Source of the DNA: Desulfobacterales bacterium | GTDB lineage: Bacteria > Desulfobacterota > Desulfobacteria > Desulfobacterales > JAEINQ01 | Assembly (NCBI GenBank): GCA_016342285.1 | Contig: JAEINQ010000016.1 | Coordinates: 31,440 to 95,439 of the forward strand | DNA length: 64,000 bases | Direction: 5' to 3' | The notes under the pieces: generated by a model | Databases searched by the model: none | Seen by the model: only the letters and a program-made list of their open reading frames with translations | What the model was told of the DNA's origin: nothing | Shown: positions 40,861 through 50,748 of the stretch, piece after piece | How the letters are laid out: each line of letters begins with the position of its first letter | Position numbering within the stretch: the stretch's first letter is position 1 | Position numbers and translations under genes: made by a program

Positions 40861-43455
40861 CTACAAGACAATGTTCACCAGTTTCTTTTTCACCACAATC
40901 ACTTTTCTGACCGACCGGTCTCCGACAAACTTACAAACCCGCTCATCAGCCAGAGCCGCAGTGCGCAGGGTATCGTCGTCAGCATCGGCAGCGGCGGTGA
41001 ACCGACTGCGCAGCTTGCCGTTCACCTGAACAACAATTTCCAGTTCGTCTCTGACCAGGGCGTCCTCGCGATACGTCGGCCAGGGGGCCCGCAAAACGCT
41101 GCCATCCTTTCCCAGGGCCGCCCAGACCTCCTCGGCAAAATGCGGCACCATGGGCGAAAGCAGCAGCACCACGGTCTCCATGGCATAGCGCAGCACACCG
41201 TCTTTTTCCAGGGACGGGGTTTGATCAACATCGACGCCGTAAAGGGTGTTGACCAGTTCCATGACAGCGCTGATGGCGGTGTTAAAGTGGAACCGTTCGT
41301 CGATATCCCGTGTGACACGGTAAACGGTCTGGTGGATTTTTTTATAGAGTTGACCCAGATCGCCGTCAAGGGCCTGGGCCGGTCCGTGGTAAGGGGCCGC
41401 GGACCGGATCCGGTCCATGAGAGACCAGGTCAGCCGCCAGACCCGATTGAGGAACCGATAACTCCCTTCCACCCCCTGTTCGCTCCATTCCAGGTCCCGT
41501 TCCGGTGGTGTGGCAAAGAGGCAAAAGAGTCGGGTGGTGTCAGCGCCGTAGCGATCCAGCAGCACGTTGGGATCCACCACGTTTTTCTTGCTCTTGCTCA
41601 TCTTCTCCACCCGCCCCACGTCAACAGGGCTGCCGCAGGTAACGCAGGTCAGGGCATCGGCAGTGCCGGCCGTTTCTTCGGGCAGTAAAAATCCGTGTTC
41701 GGGGCACCGGCAGGTCTCCTTGCAAACCATCCCCTGAGTGAGCAGCCGGGCAAAGGGCTCCTTGAAGCGCACCAGCCCCAGGTCCTTGAGCACCCGGGTA
41801 AAGTAGCGCGAGTAGAGCAGGTGCAAAATGGCGTGTTCCACCCCACCAATATACTGGTCTACCGGCATCCAGTAATCGACCGCGTCGGCGGCGAACATCC
41901 CGCTGTCCCAATGGGGGCTGCAATAGCGCTCAAAGTACCAGGAGGATTCCACAAACGTGTCCATGGTATCGGTTTCCCGGCGTGCATCGGCGCGACCACA
42001 TCGCGGGCAATCGGTTCGAGCAAAGGCTTCCAGGTCCGGCAGGGGCGATCGCCCCCCTTCGAGCAGATCGGCGTCTTCGGGCAAAAGGATCGGCAGATCC
42101 GATTCGGGCACCGGCACGACCCCGCAGTCCGGACAATGGACCATGGGGATGGGCGCGCCCCAGTACCGCTGTCTGGAAATCCCCCAGTCGCGCAGCCGGA
42201 AGTTGATGGTCTTTCGCCCCCGCCCCCGTTCTTCCAGAAACATCGTGATGGCCGCGATGGCCTCGCTGCTGGCCGTGCCGTCAAAAGGCCCGGAATTGAC
42301 CATGATACCGGGTTCGGTATAAGCCTCCGCCATGGTGGCTGCGTCCAGGTCGCATGTCTGGGGCCGGACCACCACCACGATATCCAACCCGTATTTGGTG
42401 GCAAACTCGAAATCGCGCTGGTCGTGGGCCGGCACGCTCATGACAGCGCCGGTGCCGTATTCCATCAGGGCAAAATTGGCCGTGTAGACAGGCATGCGTC
42501 TGCCGCTGGCCGGATTGACACACCAGGCGCCGGTGAACACCCCCTCCTTTTCATGGGTTTCCACGGCCCGGCTCGACCGGTCCTGGAGCGAAATGCGCTC
42601 AACAAACGCCGCCACGGCTTCGGCCTGTTCGGTGCCGGCGGAAAGCGCCGCCACCAGGGGGTGCTCGGGTGCCAGGCACATGAAGGTGGCCCCGAACACC
42701 GTATCGGGCCGGGTGGTGAAAACGGCAATGTCCCCATCATGGCCTTCGATGGCGAACCGGATTTCAGCCCCCATGCTTTTGCCAATCCAGTGCTTTTGCA
42801 TGGTGGTGACTTTTTCGGGCCAACCGGGAAGTTGATCGCAGTGGGCCAGAAGATCTTCGGCATAGTCGGTAATACGAAAAAACCACTGCCAGAGTTTTTT
42901 CTGCCGGACCTGTTCGCCGCAACGCCAGCAGCAACCGGCCTCGACCTGCTCATTGGCCAGAACGGTCTGGCAGGTCTGGCACCAGTTGACAAAGGATTCC
43001 TTGCGGTATGCCATTCCCTTTTCGGCCATTTTCAAAAAGAGCCACTGCTCCCATCGGTAGTATTCGGGCCGACAGGTTGCGATCTCCCGATCCCAATCGT
43101 AACTGAACCCGATCCGTTTGAGCTGGGTCCGCATATTGTCGATATTGGCGTAGGTCCAGCGGGCAGGATGGGTGTCGTTGGCTATGGCTGCATTCTCCGC
43201 CGGCATGCCAAAGGCGTCCCACCCCATGGGGTGCAGGACATTGAACCCGCGCATGGTCTTGTAACGGGCAACGACATCGCCGATGGTGTAATTGCGCACG
43301 TGGCCCATGTGGATCTTTCCCGACGGATAGGGAAACATCTCAAGAAGATAATACTTCTTCCGATTGGGTTCTTCGGACACAGCAAAAAGCCGATTCTTCT
43401 CCCATTCGGCCTGCCATTTGATTTCGATTTCTTCAGGCTTGTAGCGTTCGTCCAT
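40861..43455 (-). CDS. leuS: Leucyl-tRNA synthetase
   Basis: 864 aa. The class I HIGH-type motif is [16 protein letters not shown] near residue 40 and [12 protein letters not shown] lies near residue 620. The CP1 editing domain ([20 protein letters not shown]) sits between them, and a C-terminal anticodon-binding domain ends the protein. Zinc-binding pairs ([25 protein letters not shown]) are present. ATG 43455 is preferred over the ATG two codons upstream because of the spacing to TAAGGA. Confidence 0.97.
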   Translation of the reverse strand: MDERYKPEEIEIKWQAEWEKNRLFAVSEEPNRKKYYLLEMFPYPSGKIHMGHVRNYTIGDVVARYKTMRGFNVLHPMGWDAFGMPAENAAIANDTHPARWTYANIDNMRTQLKRIGFSYDWDREIATCRPEYYRWEQWLFLKMAEKGMAYRKESFVNWCQTCQTVLANEQVEAGCCWRCGEQVRQKKLWQWFFRITDYAEDLLAHCDQLPGWPEKVTTMQKHWIGKSMGAEIRFAIEGHDGDIAVFTTRPDTVFGATFMCLAPEHPLVAALSAGTEQAEAVAAFVERISLQDRSSRAVETHEKEGVFTGAWCVNPASGRRMPVYTANFALMEYGTGAVMSVPAHDQRDFEFATKYGLDIVVVVRPQTCDLDAATMAEAYTEPGIMVNSGPFDGTASSEAIAAITMFLEERGRGRKTINFRLRDWGISRQRYWGAPIPMVHCPDCGVVPVPESDLPILLPEDADLLEGGRSPLPDLEAFARTDCPRCGRADARRETDTMDTFVESSWYFERYCSPHWDSGMFAADAVDYWMPVDQYIGGVEHAILHLLYSRYFTRVLKDLGLVRFKEPFARLLTQGMVCKETCRCPEHGFLLPEETAGTADALTCVTCGSPVDVGRVEKMSKSKKNVVDPNVLLDRYGADTTRLFCLFATPPERDLEWSEQGVEGSYRFLNRVWRLTWSLMDRIRSAAPYHGPAQALDGDLGQLYKKIHQTVYRVTRDIDERFHFNTAISAVMELVNTLYGVDVDQTPSLEKDGVLRYAMETVVLLLSPMVPHFAEEVWAALGKDGSVLRAPWPTYREDALVRDELEIVVQVNGKLRSRFTAAADADDDTLRTAALADERVCKFVGDRSVRKVIVVKKKLVNIVL

Positions 43456-43855
43456 GATCATTCCTTACAGGATGCAAGTGCCGGTGAAAATTTTTGTTTT
43501 TGGACTCTAACCGCCCCAACGATCAAGGCAGGCACGGGGTCAATGGCCCTCTTGTGCCATAACCGGGTGCAAATAGCAAGATGGATCCAGGGCCCTTTCC
43601 AGCCCGTCAGAGCCCTGCAGCACCAGCGGAAAACACCCCCCTGGAAACGTTCCGCTCCCAGGATATTCCCAGCGCCATCGCGTCCCTGCCCGGGCCGGAA
43701 TGCCCAGAAATCGTTTGACTTGTTCCGGACAATCCCATAATCATGACAGCAGCCGATATGAAACAATTTTGGAACATTTTCGCCCTTTGGGAACCGTTCG
43801 GGAAATCCCCTTGAGCGTTGTGTATAACTATTAGGACCTAAGGACGACAACCTCC
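43456..43855. other. Spacer between divergent leuS and rng
   Basis: 400 bp without a gene. A candidate promoter toward rng is TTGACT (43715-43720) with ATAATC or TAATCA 16-17 bases on, about 110 bases before the rng start, which would leave a long 5' leader. Such leaders are known to carry autoregulation in RNase E/G genes. Nothing else is seen. Confidence 0.4.
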
Positions 43856-45331
43856 ATGAATATCAAAATCATGATCAACGCCGTTGATGCGGAAGAGAGC
43901 CGAATCGCCAAAGTCAAAGACAGCAAACTGGAAGAGTTTCACATCGAAAGCGCTTCCAGAGAAATCACCCACGGAAATATCTACAAGGGCGTGATCACCC
44001 GTGTCGAACCGAGCCTTCAGGCCGTTTTCGTGGATTACGGCGCCGAGCGGCACGGCTTTCTCCAGAAAAATGAAATTCACAGCGACTATTTTCTCGACAG
44101 TCCTTCGGGTGAATACGGCATCAGCCAGATGGTCAAACGCGGTCAGGAGCTGCTGGTACAGGTCAGCAAGGACCCCATCATGAAAAAAGGGGCCATGCTC
44201 ACCACCTATATTTCCCTGCCGGGCCGTTTTGTGGTGCTCATGCCCGGCACCGAAAGTCGGGGCATTTCCAGAAAAATTGAAGACGAGGAAGAACGCAGCC
44301 GGCTCAAAGAGATCATCCATGGGCTGAAAATGCCCGAGGGTTACGGCGTCATCGTGCGCACCGCCGGCGCCGGCGGCACCAAGACCCTGATGAGCAAAGA
44401 CCTGAGCTATCTGCTGAGGTTGTGGAAAAGCATCAAGGACAGTGTCATGACGGCACAGACACCGACCGTGCTTTATAAGGAGCGGAGTCTGGTGGTCCGC
44501 TCCATTCGGGACTATCTCACAGCCGACGTCTCGGAAATCCTCATCGACGATGACGCGGCATACAACGAAGCCCTGGAGTTTATCCGCATTATTTCGCCCA
44601 AACAGATAAAAATGGTCAAGCAGCACAAGGGGCCAAAACCGATCTTCACCAAATTCCAACTGGAAGAACAGATCGCCTCGATCTATGAAAACCGGGTTGC
44701 CCTCAAATCAGGGGGCAGCATCGTCATCGACCAGACCGAAGCCATGGTGACCATCGACGTCAATTCCGGCCGCGCCACTCAGAAAAAATCCATTGAGGGG
44801 ACCGCCCTTCAGACCAACCTGGAAGCGGCCGAGGAAATCGCCCGGCAACTGCGCCTGAGAGACCTGGGCGGGCTGATCGTGATGGATTTCATCGACATGC
44901 GGGACAACAAGCACAAGGCCGAGGTGGAGCGAACCTTGAAATTGTTTCTCAAAACCGACAAGGCCAAAACCAAGGTGGGACGGATATCCCAGTTCGGCCT
45001 CATGGAAATGTCCCGGCAGCGGCTCCGGCCCTCCATCGTCTACGGTAGTTTTGAAACCTGTCCCCACTGCCAGGGCAAGGGGTTGACCCCGTCCACCGAA
45101 ACCCTGGCAGCGGGTTTCTTGCGCAGACTGAGCCTGGAAACCCTCAAGGAGTCCGGAGGATCGGTGACCGCCAGCGTTCCCGTTGCCGTCGCCAACTACC
45201 TGCTCAACAAGAAGCGCCGGGAGATCCTCGACCTGGAAGCCCGACGGGAAGTGAGCATCGTCATTTGCGGTGATGCCGACATGGTCCCCGGCGAAAGCCA
45301 CATCGATCGCAAAGGACAACCGGCCCAATAA
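43856..45331 (+). CDS. rng: Ribonuclease G (RNase E/G family)
   Basis: 491 aa. It carries out endoribonucleolytic RNA processing in the cytoplasm. The S1 domain is at the start (YKGVITRVEPSLQAVFVDYG, then GFLQKNEI). The catalytic DNase I-like domain has the metal-binding Asp in VTIDVNSGRA and in GLIVMDFIDMRDN. The Zn-link is CPHCQGKG. It has no long C-terminal degradosome scaffold, so it is RNase G-like. It heads a plus-strand run with the LysM protein 16 bp downstream. Confidence 0.94.
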   Translation: MNIKIMINAVDAEESRIAKVKDSKLEEFHIESASREITHGNIYKGVITRVEPSLQAVFVDYGAERHGFLQKNEIHSDYFLDSPSGEYGISQMVKRGQELLVQVSKDPIMKKGAMLTTYISLPGRFVVLMPGTESRGISRKIEDEEERSRLKEIIHGLKMPEGYGVIVRTAGAGGTKTLMSKDLSYLLRLWKSIKDSVMTAQTPTVLYKERSLVVRSIRDYLTADVSEILIDDDAAYNEALEFIRIISPKQIKMVKQHKGPKPIFTKFQLEEQIASIYENRVALKSGGSIVIDQTEAMVTIDVNSGRATQKKSIEGTALQTNLEAAEEIARQLRLRDLGGLIVMDFIDMRDNKHKAEVERTLKLFLKTDKAKTKVGRISQFGLMEMSRQRLRPSIVYGSFETCPHCQGKGLTPSTETLAAGFLRRLSLETLKESGGSVTASVPVAVANYLLNKKRREILDLEARREVSIVICGDADMVPGESHIDRKGQPAQ

Positions 45332-45347
45332 CCGGAACAGGATCCCC

Positions 45348-46112
45348 ATGGCCGAAAAATCAAGTCCCAAGGCAACGCCCAAGACCGCATTTATCGCACT
45401 GGCGGTCGGCACGGTTATTTTGGCCGCCCTTGGCGGATGGCTGGTTCTGAAACCGAAGCCGGCCTCCATGCCGGCGATGGCCGGCCCGGATCAGAGCGCC
45501 CTTCCGGTCCGGAACCAGCCGGTAATCGACTATGGCCAACTGGAAAAGGACAAGGCCCTGGATGCCATGATGGCCCAACGCAAGGCCGACTACGGCATAC
45601 AAAAGGGCGTGGACATGATCGTGCGTTCCGACGAGACGCTGAAAATCGGCGATGAGACCGTCTCCATGAAGGAACTCCACGAGAAGATCCGCCTCAAAGA
45701 GGGCCGAATGATCGAAACCGACATCGGCACCGGGGCAGCGGCGATCCCCGCCAGTGCTTATGGCATTCATGTGGTTCAAGATGGAGACAACATCTGGAAC
45801 ATCCACTTTAGACTGCTCAGGGAATATTTCACCCATAAGGGGATCGTGCTATCGCCCCAGTCCGATGAGCCGGACCTGCGCGGATACAGCTCCGGCGTGG
45901 GGAAAGTGCTCAAATTTTCAGAAAATATGGTCTATATCTACCAGGTCCGGGAGCGCCAATTCAGCGATGATCTGAACATGATCCGCCCTTTAAGCAAAAT
46001 TGTCGTTTACAATATGGACCGGGTCTTTGCCCTGCTGGACCAGATCGATGACACCCGGGTCAACCGCATTCAGTTCGACGGTGAGAACCTCTGGATTCCG
46101 GCAGAGCAGTGA
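45348..46112 (+). CDS. Membrane-anchored LysM-like protein
   Basis: 254 aa. A basic N-terminal stretch is followed by a single membrane helix (AFIALAVGTVILAALGGWLV). The exported part has a helical middle and a degenerate LysM domain: GIHVVQDGDNIWNIHFRLLR. A strand-rich end (FSENMVYIYQVRERQFSDDL, PLSKIVVYNMDRVF) follows. It is likely a periplasmic peptidoglycan-binding or envelope protein. ATG 45348 has ACAGGA upstream. Position between rng and yajC recurs in this phylum, by recollection, but function is unknown. Confidence 0.7.
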   Translation: MAEKSSPKATPKTAFIALAVGTVILAALGGWLVLKPKPASMPAMAGPDQSALPVRNQPVIDYGQLEKDKALDAMMAQRKADYGIQKGVDMIVRSDETLKIGDETVSMKELHEKIRLKEGRMIETDIGTGAAAIPASAYGIHVVQDGDNIWNIHFRLLREYFTHKGIVLSPQSDEPDLRGYSSGVGKVLKFSENMVYIYQVRERQFSDDLNMIRPLSKIVVYNMDRVFALLDQIDDTRVNRIQFDGENLWIPAEQ

Positions 46113-46222
46113 CCCCGGGACCAATTTCAAGAACTGTTTGACGACGGGGTCGGTTTCAGAGTATAGGGGCCTCTAATTTTGATCGCCCCCAACGGGCGAA
46201 CCCATCCTAAGGAGGTTTAATT

Positions 46223-46564
46223 TTGACGAATCTTGCATATGCCATGGGCCAGGGCGGTGCCGCCGGAGCGGGAGCCGGTGGCTTTTCTTCCTTTGTCCCC
46301 CTGATTCTAATGTTCGTGATTTTTTATTTTCTGCTCATACGGCCCCAGCAAAAAAAAGCCAAAGAGCACCGGGAAATGATTGGCGGACTGAAAAAAGGGG
46401 ATCGTATCGTGACATCGGGCGGGCTTCACGGACGGATCACCGGCTTGGATGATGTCACACTGACCGTGGAGATCGCGGACAAAGTCCGCGTCAAGGTCAG
46501 CCGGGGCAGTGTCTCCGGCATGTTCCAGCAGTCCACCCCGCAGCCCAAAGCCGACAAAAAATAG
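46223..46564 (+). CDS. yajC: Preprotein translocase subunit YajC
   Basis: 113 aa. One membrane helix (FVPLILMFVIFYFLLIRPQQ) then KKAKEHREMIGGLKKGDRIV and TSGGLHGRITGLDD, the complete YajC signature. It binds SecDF in the inner membrane. The start is TTG with a strong AAGGAGG before it. It is followed by a hairpin and by secD. Confidence 0.95.
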   Translation: MTNLAYAMGQGGAAGAGAGGFSSFVPLILMFVIFYFLLIRPQQKKAKEHREMIGGLKKGDRIVTSGGLHGRITGLDDVTLTVEIADKVRVKVSRGSVSGMFQQSTPQPKADKK

Positions 46565-46599
46565 CCGGCTCGGACGCTTTGAACCCAGCAAACATCGTT

Positions 46600-46661
46600 G
46601 CCCCTGAAAGCCCCGACTGCAGCGGTGCTGCCCAAACGGCACCGTCGGTTCAGGGGCTTTT
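46600..46661 (+). terminator. Terminator-like hairpin between yajC and secD
   Basis: GCCCCTGAA (46600) pairs with TTCAGGGGC (46649-46657) and is followed by TTTT; an inner GCGGTGC/GCACCGT pair extends the structure. It may lower transcription into secD relative to yajC. Confidence 0.55.
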
Positions 46662-46764
46662 GCTGTAAGTGAGACGCAACAAACGCCCGGCGGCGGATCG
46701 CGCCGGATAAGGGCAGCCCCCAAGGGCAGGCCCATTTTAGACGGCAAAAAGAAGGAAGGGATCA

Positions 46765-48345
46765 TTGAAGAACTTGTCATGGAGAACGGTGGTTATCGCA
46801 GCGGTGCTGGTCACCGCGTTTATCTATCTTCTCCCATCCATCAAACCGGGTATCTGGCCGCACAAGAAGATCAATCTCGGCCTCGATCTTCAAGGCGGCA
46901 TGCATCTGGTGCTAGAGGTCGACACGGAAAAGGCGGTGGCGGGCCGCATGGAGCGAATCGGAGATGAGATCCGTGATGCCCTCAAGCGAGACCGCGTCCA
47001 CACGGTGTCCATGGAGCCCATGGCCGATACCAAAAAGATATCGGTCCGGATTCAGGGGCAGCCGGACGTCGACGCCTTCAAAAAGCTGCTGGACAATGAA
47101 TTTGCCGATCTCCGGCTCGACACCCCCCCCCCCGAAGGAGGCATATCCCAGTTCATTCTCGACCTGCCCGACAAGGAGGTGGAAGACATCAAACGGTCGG
47201 CAACGGATCAGGCCCTTGAAACCATCCGAAACCGCATCGACCAGTTCGGTGTGTCCGAACCCGACATTCGTCGCCAGGGAGAAAATCGCATCCTGATCCA
47301 GCTGCCGGGGATTCGCAACACCCAGCGGGCCAAAGACCTCATCGGCAAGACCGCCCTACTGGAATTCAAGCTGGTGGACGAGGCCCACGACGTGGCCGAA
47401 GCCGTTTCCGGCACGCCGCCCCGGGGCACCGAAGTCCTTTATCAGGTCAGGGAGAACCAGGAAACCGGCCGCACGGTTCGGACCCCTTTCCTGATTAAGA
47501 AAAGGGCCGTTCTGACCGGCGCCAATCTCACCGATGCACGGGTGGAAATCGATTCCCAGTACAACGACCCGTATGTCTCCATCAAATTCGACGCCAAGGG
47601 GGCCCGCACCTTCTCCAAGGTAACCGGCGAAAACGTCAAAAAGCGTCTGGCCATTGTCCTGGACAACCGGGTCTATTCAGCCCCGGTCATTCAGGAAAAA
47701 ATCGCTGGCGGCCGCGCCCAGGTCACCGGCAGCTTCACCACCGAAGAGGCCCGCGACCTGGCTATCGTCCTGCGGGCCGGGGCGCTGCCGGCACCGGTCA
47801 ACATCCTCGAAGAACGAACCGTCGGGCCGTCCCTGGGATCGGACAGCATCCGCAAGGGGCTTTTCTCCATGGTGGTGGGTGGTATTCTGGTGATCCTGTT
47901 CATGATGGTCTATTATAAGGGGTCCGGTTTGGTGGCCGATTTCGCCCTGGCGTTGAACATTGCCCTGATCGCCGGCGGCCTGGCCGCATTTGGTGCCACG
48001 CTGACCCTCCCCGGTATCGCCGGCATCATTTTGACCATCGGCATGGCGGTCGATGCCAACGTGCTGATCTTTGAACGGATCCGGGAAGAAATGGCGCTGG
48101 GCAAAACACCGCGGGCATCGGTGGATGCCGGGTATAATCGCGCCACCCTGACCATTTTGGACGCCAACGTGACAACGCTTATCGCCGCCCTGGTCCTGTT
48201 CCAATTCGGCACCGGACCGGTCAAGGGGTTTGCCGTCACCTTGAGCCTGGGTGTCATTTCAAGCTTGTTCACGGCGCTGATCCTCACCCGGTCGATTTTT
48301 GACTATTTTCTGATTCAGCGAAAAATACGCAGACTGAGCATCTGA
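46765..48345 (+). CDS. secD: Protein translocase subunit SecD
   Basis: 526 aa. It uses proton-motive force to help Sec export. The first membrane helix (TVVIAAVLVTAFIYLL) is followed by GLDLQGGMHLVLEVD, and a large periplasmic P1 domain contains NRIDQFGVSEPDIRRQG and VTGSFTTEEARDLAIVLRAG. Five C-terminal membrane helices carry TIGMAVDANVLIFERIREE. The start is TTG with AAGGAAGGG upstream. secF follows after 67 bp. Confidence 0.96.
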   Translation: MKNLSWRTVVIAAVLVTAFIYLLPSIKPGIWPHKKINLGLDLQGGMHLVLEVDTEKAVAGRMERIGDEIRDALKRDRVHTVSMEPMADTKKISVRIQGQPDVDAFKKLLDNEFADLRLDTPPPEGGISQFILDLPDKEVEDIKRSATDQALETIRNRIDQFGVSEPDIRRQGENRILIQLPGIRNTQRAKDLIGKTALLEFKLVDEAHDVAEAVSGTPPRGTEVLYQVRENQETGRTVRTPFLIKKRAVLTGANLTDARVEIDSQYNDPYVSIKFDAKGARTFSKVTGENVKKRLAIVLDNRVYSAPVIQEKIAGGRAQVTGSFTTEEARDLAIVLRAGALPAPVNILEERTVGPSLGSDSIRKGLFSMVVGGILVILFMMVYYKGSGLVADFALALNIALIAGGLAAFGATLTLPGIAGIILTIGMAVDANVLIFERIREEMALGKTPRASVDAGYNRATLTILDANVTTLIAALVLFQFGTGPVKGFAVTLSLGVISSLFTALILTRSIFDYFLIQRKIRRLSI

Positions 48346-48412
48346 CGGCGACCGATAAAAAACGCCGCCAAAACCGGGACATTCAATCGTCACCCACGTA
48401 AGGAACCGTCTC

Positions 48413-49447
48413 ATGCAGTTTATCAAACCGGACATCAATTTGAATTTCATCGGCAAACGCAAGATCGCGTTTGCGTTATCGGCACTGCTCATTTTGGGCG
48501 CCCTGCTTTCCCTGGTAGCAAAAGGGGGTCCCCGTTACGGGATCGACTTTTCCGGCGGCACCTTGATCCAGGTTCGCTTCGACCGGGCCCCGGATCTGGC
48601 CGCGGTCAAACGCGGGCTTGCTTCGGCCAAACTCTCCGCCTCTTCCGTGCAGTCCTTCGGCGACGCCGCCGACAACGAGGTCCTGATCCGTACCGACCGC
48701 TCCGTGGCCACGAACCAGGGTTTTGACACCGACGTGGAAAAGGCCCTGGAAGCGGCTACCGGCGGCAAGGCGGAAATCCGACGAATCGAGATGGTCGGCC
48801 CCCAGGTCGGCCAGGACCTTCGTGAAAAGGCCCTGTTTGCCATGTTCTACGCCCTTTTGTTCATTGCCATTTATATTTCCGGACGATTCGAACTCAAATG
48901 GATGCTCAGCGGCATCATGGCCGCCAGCCTGGCCGGTTCCGTTTATCTGATGGGACTCTTTCAAGTCAGCATCCCTTTTCTAATGCTGGCCGCCCTGGTG
49001 GTTACCCTCGTCCTGTTCTGGTTTCTCGAACTCAAGTACGCCATGGGGGCCATTGTCGCCCTGATCCACGATGTCACCATTACGGTGGGGCTTTTCAGCA
49101 TCTTCGGCAAGGAATTCAACCTCCCCATTGTGGCCGCACTGCTGACCATCATCGGCTACTCCCTCAACGACACCATCATCGTCTTTGACCGTATTCGGGA
49201 AAATCTGCGGAAACACCACAAAAGCCCCATGGATGTCATCATCAACAAGAGCATCAACGAGACCTTGAGCAGAACCATTCTGACATCGCTGACCACCCTG
49301 GTCGTCGTGATCTGCCTGTTCGTCCTCGGGGGCGGCATTATCCACGATTTCGCCTTTGCCATGCTGGTCGGCATACTGGTGGGGACCTATTCCTCCATCT
49401 ATGTGGCCAGCCCCATTTTACTGGCCTGGCAGGGACGTAAAGGATAA
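48413..49447 (+). CDS. secF: Protein translocase subunit SecF
   Basis: 344 aa. Partner of SecD. It has KGGPRYGIDFSGGTLIQVRF at the start, a periplasmic segment with EVLIRTD, and C-terminal helices carrying TIIGYSLNDTIIVFDRIREN and SRTILTSLTTLVVVICLFVL. Length and helix number are normal. The RBS is weak (AAGGAACC). Confidence 0.95.
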   Translation: MQFIKPDINLNFIGKRKIAFALSALLILGALLSLVAKGGPRYGIDFSGGTLIQVRFDRAPDLAAVKRGLASAKLSASSVQSFGDAADNEVLIRTDRSVATNQGFDTDVEKALEAATGGKAEIRRIEMVGPQVGQDLREKALFAMFYALLFIAIYISGRFELKWMLSGIMAASLAGSVYLMGLFQVSIPFLMLAALVVTLVLFWFLELKYAMGAIVALIHDVTITVGLFSIFGKEFNLPIVAALLTIIGYSLNDTIIVFDRIRENLRKHHKSPMDVIINKSINETLSRTILTSLTTLVVVICLFVLGGGIIHDFAFAMLVGILVGTYSSIYVASPILLAWQGRKG

Positions 49448-49546
49448 GGCGGCGAGACAGCCGGCCATGGCGGCCTCGCACCGCCTGATCCGGGTCCAGA
49501 GGATGGTCTTACCGATGCCGGGTAACCGTCGGCCACCAAAGTCATC

Positions 49547-50650
49547 ATGGATCATCTCATCCCATGGCTAACCCTCAAAGGCGTCCCGGGCGTTGGCAAC
49601 CTGTTGTTTAAGCGGCTCGTGGATCGGTTCACCTCCCCTGCCCGGATTCTTGCCACTTCCCCCGGGGAACTGGTCGCCGTTGACGGGGTCACCGACCGGC
49701 TGGCCCGAACCATCGGCGCCCGGCAGCCCGATGACGATGTCTTTCGTAAACTGGACCGATTGGCGCAAACCCCTTTTGAGATCGTGGTTTTGACCGGCAC
49801 GGACTACCCTCACCTGCTGCGAGAAATTCCGGATCCGCCGCCGATTCTTTATGTTTACGGCAGGTTGACACACAGCGCGCCGCACATTGCCGTGGTTGGC
49901 TCGCGCCACCCGACGGCTTACGGAAAAGCCACGGCCCACCGTCTTGGGGCCGATCTGGCAACCATGGGAATCGTCGTGGTCAGCGGCATGGCACTGGGTA
50001 TTGACACAGCGGCTCACGAAGGATCTCTTCACGCCGGCGGCCCCACCACAGCGGTCCTGGGAAGCGGGCTGGACTGGATTTATCCGCCGGAAAACCAGCG
50101 GCTTTTTCACCGGATCGCCGAAGCCGGTGCGGTTGTTTCCGAGTTTGATCTTGACGCCGAGCCGGATCGGTATCATTTTCCCATGCGAAACCGGGTCATC
50201 AGCGGCATGAGCCTGGGAACGGTGGTGGTGGAAGCGACCCGTCGAAGCGGCTCATTGATCACCGCCCGCCTGGCCGCGGACCAGAACCGGGAGGTATTTG
50301 CCGTTCCGGGCAGCGTGCAGTCCTTTAAAAGTGCCGGGACCCATCAGCTTATCCGCGAGGGTGCCTGCCTGGTCACCGATGCCCGAGACATCATCGCTGA
50401 ATTGACCCTGCCCCTGTGCCCGGGCGACCGGACCGAAGCAGGGTCAAAAACAAATCCTGTGGCGTTACCTCAGGATCTGGCCCCAGACGAAGCCATGGTG
50501 CTGGCGGCCCTGGAGCCCTATGCACAACACATTGACGATTTGGTCCGAATCCTGGACATGGACCCGGGATCGGTAAGCGCCCTGCTGCTCAAGCTCGAAC
50601 TCCTCGGACTGGTGCGACAGGAATCGGGTGCGCGGTTTTCCCGCAAGTAA
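49547..50650 (+). CDS. dprA: DNA processing protein DprA
   Basis: 367 aa. It loads RecA on incoming single-stranded DNA during transformation. The extended Rossmann domain has VVGSRHPTAYGKA, VSGMALGIDTAAHEGSLHAG, GSGLDWIYPPENQRLFHRIA, FPMRNRVISGMS and SAGTHQLIREGA. An N-terminal helix-hairpin-helix region (LKGVPGVGNLLFKRL) and a C-terminal winged helix (LVRILDMDPGSVSALLLKLE) complete the full-length architecture. Other competence genes are not nearby, apart from cinA at 3-4 kb. Confidence 0.94.
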   Translation: MDHLIPWLTLKGVPGVGNLLFKRLVDRFTSPARILATSPGELVAVDGVTDRLARTIGARQPDDDVFRKLDRLAQTPFEIVVLTGTDYPHLLREIPDPPPILYVYGRLTHSAPHIAVVGSRHPTAYGKATAHRLGADLATMGIVVVSGMALGIDTAAHEGSLHAGGPTTAVLGSGLDWIYPPENQRLFHRIAEAGAVVSEFDLDAEPDRYHFPMRNRVISGMSLGTVVVEATRRSGSLITARLAADQNREVFAVPGSVQSFKSAGTHQLIREGACLVTDARDIIAELTLPLCPGDRTEAGSKTNPVALPQDLAPDEAMVLAALEPYAQHIDDLVRILDMDPGSVSALLLKLELLGLVRQESGARFSRK

Positions 50651-50748
50651 TCCGTTGAATGCCCTAAATTGTCAGCGCTTGTGGCCGCGTTCCGAATTCC
50701 GGAATGCATTACGCCACGGTAGCGGCAACAACAGTGAAAGGTCAGGTT

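Noticed and set aside
41695..43740. 681-codon plus-strand ORF opposite leuS
   Set aside because: Lies wholly antisense to a clear leucyl-tRNA synthetase; composition is typical of the reverse frame of a GC-rich gene.
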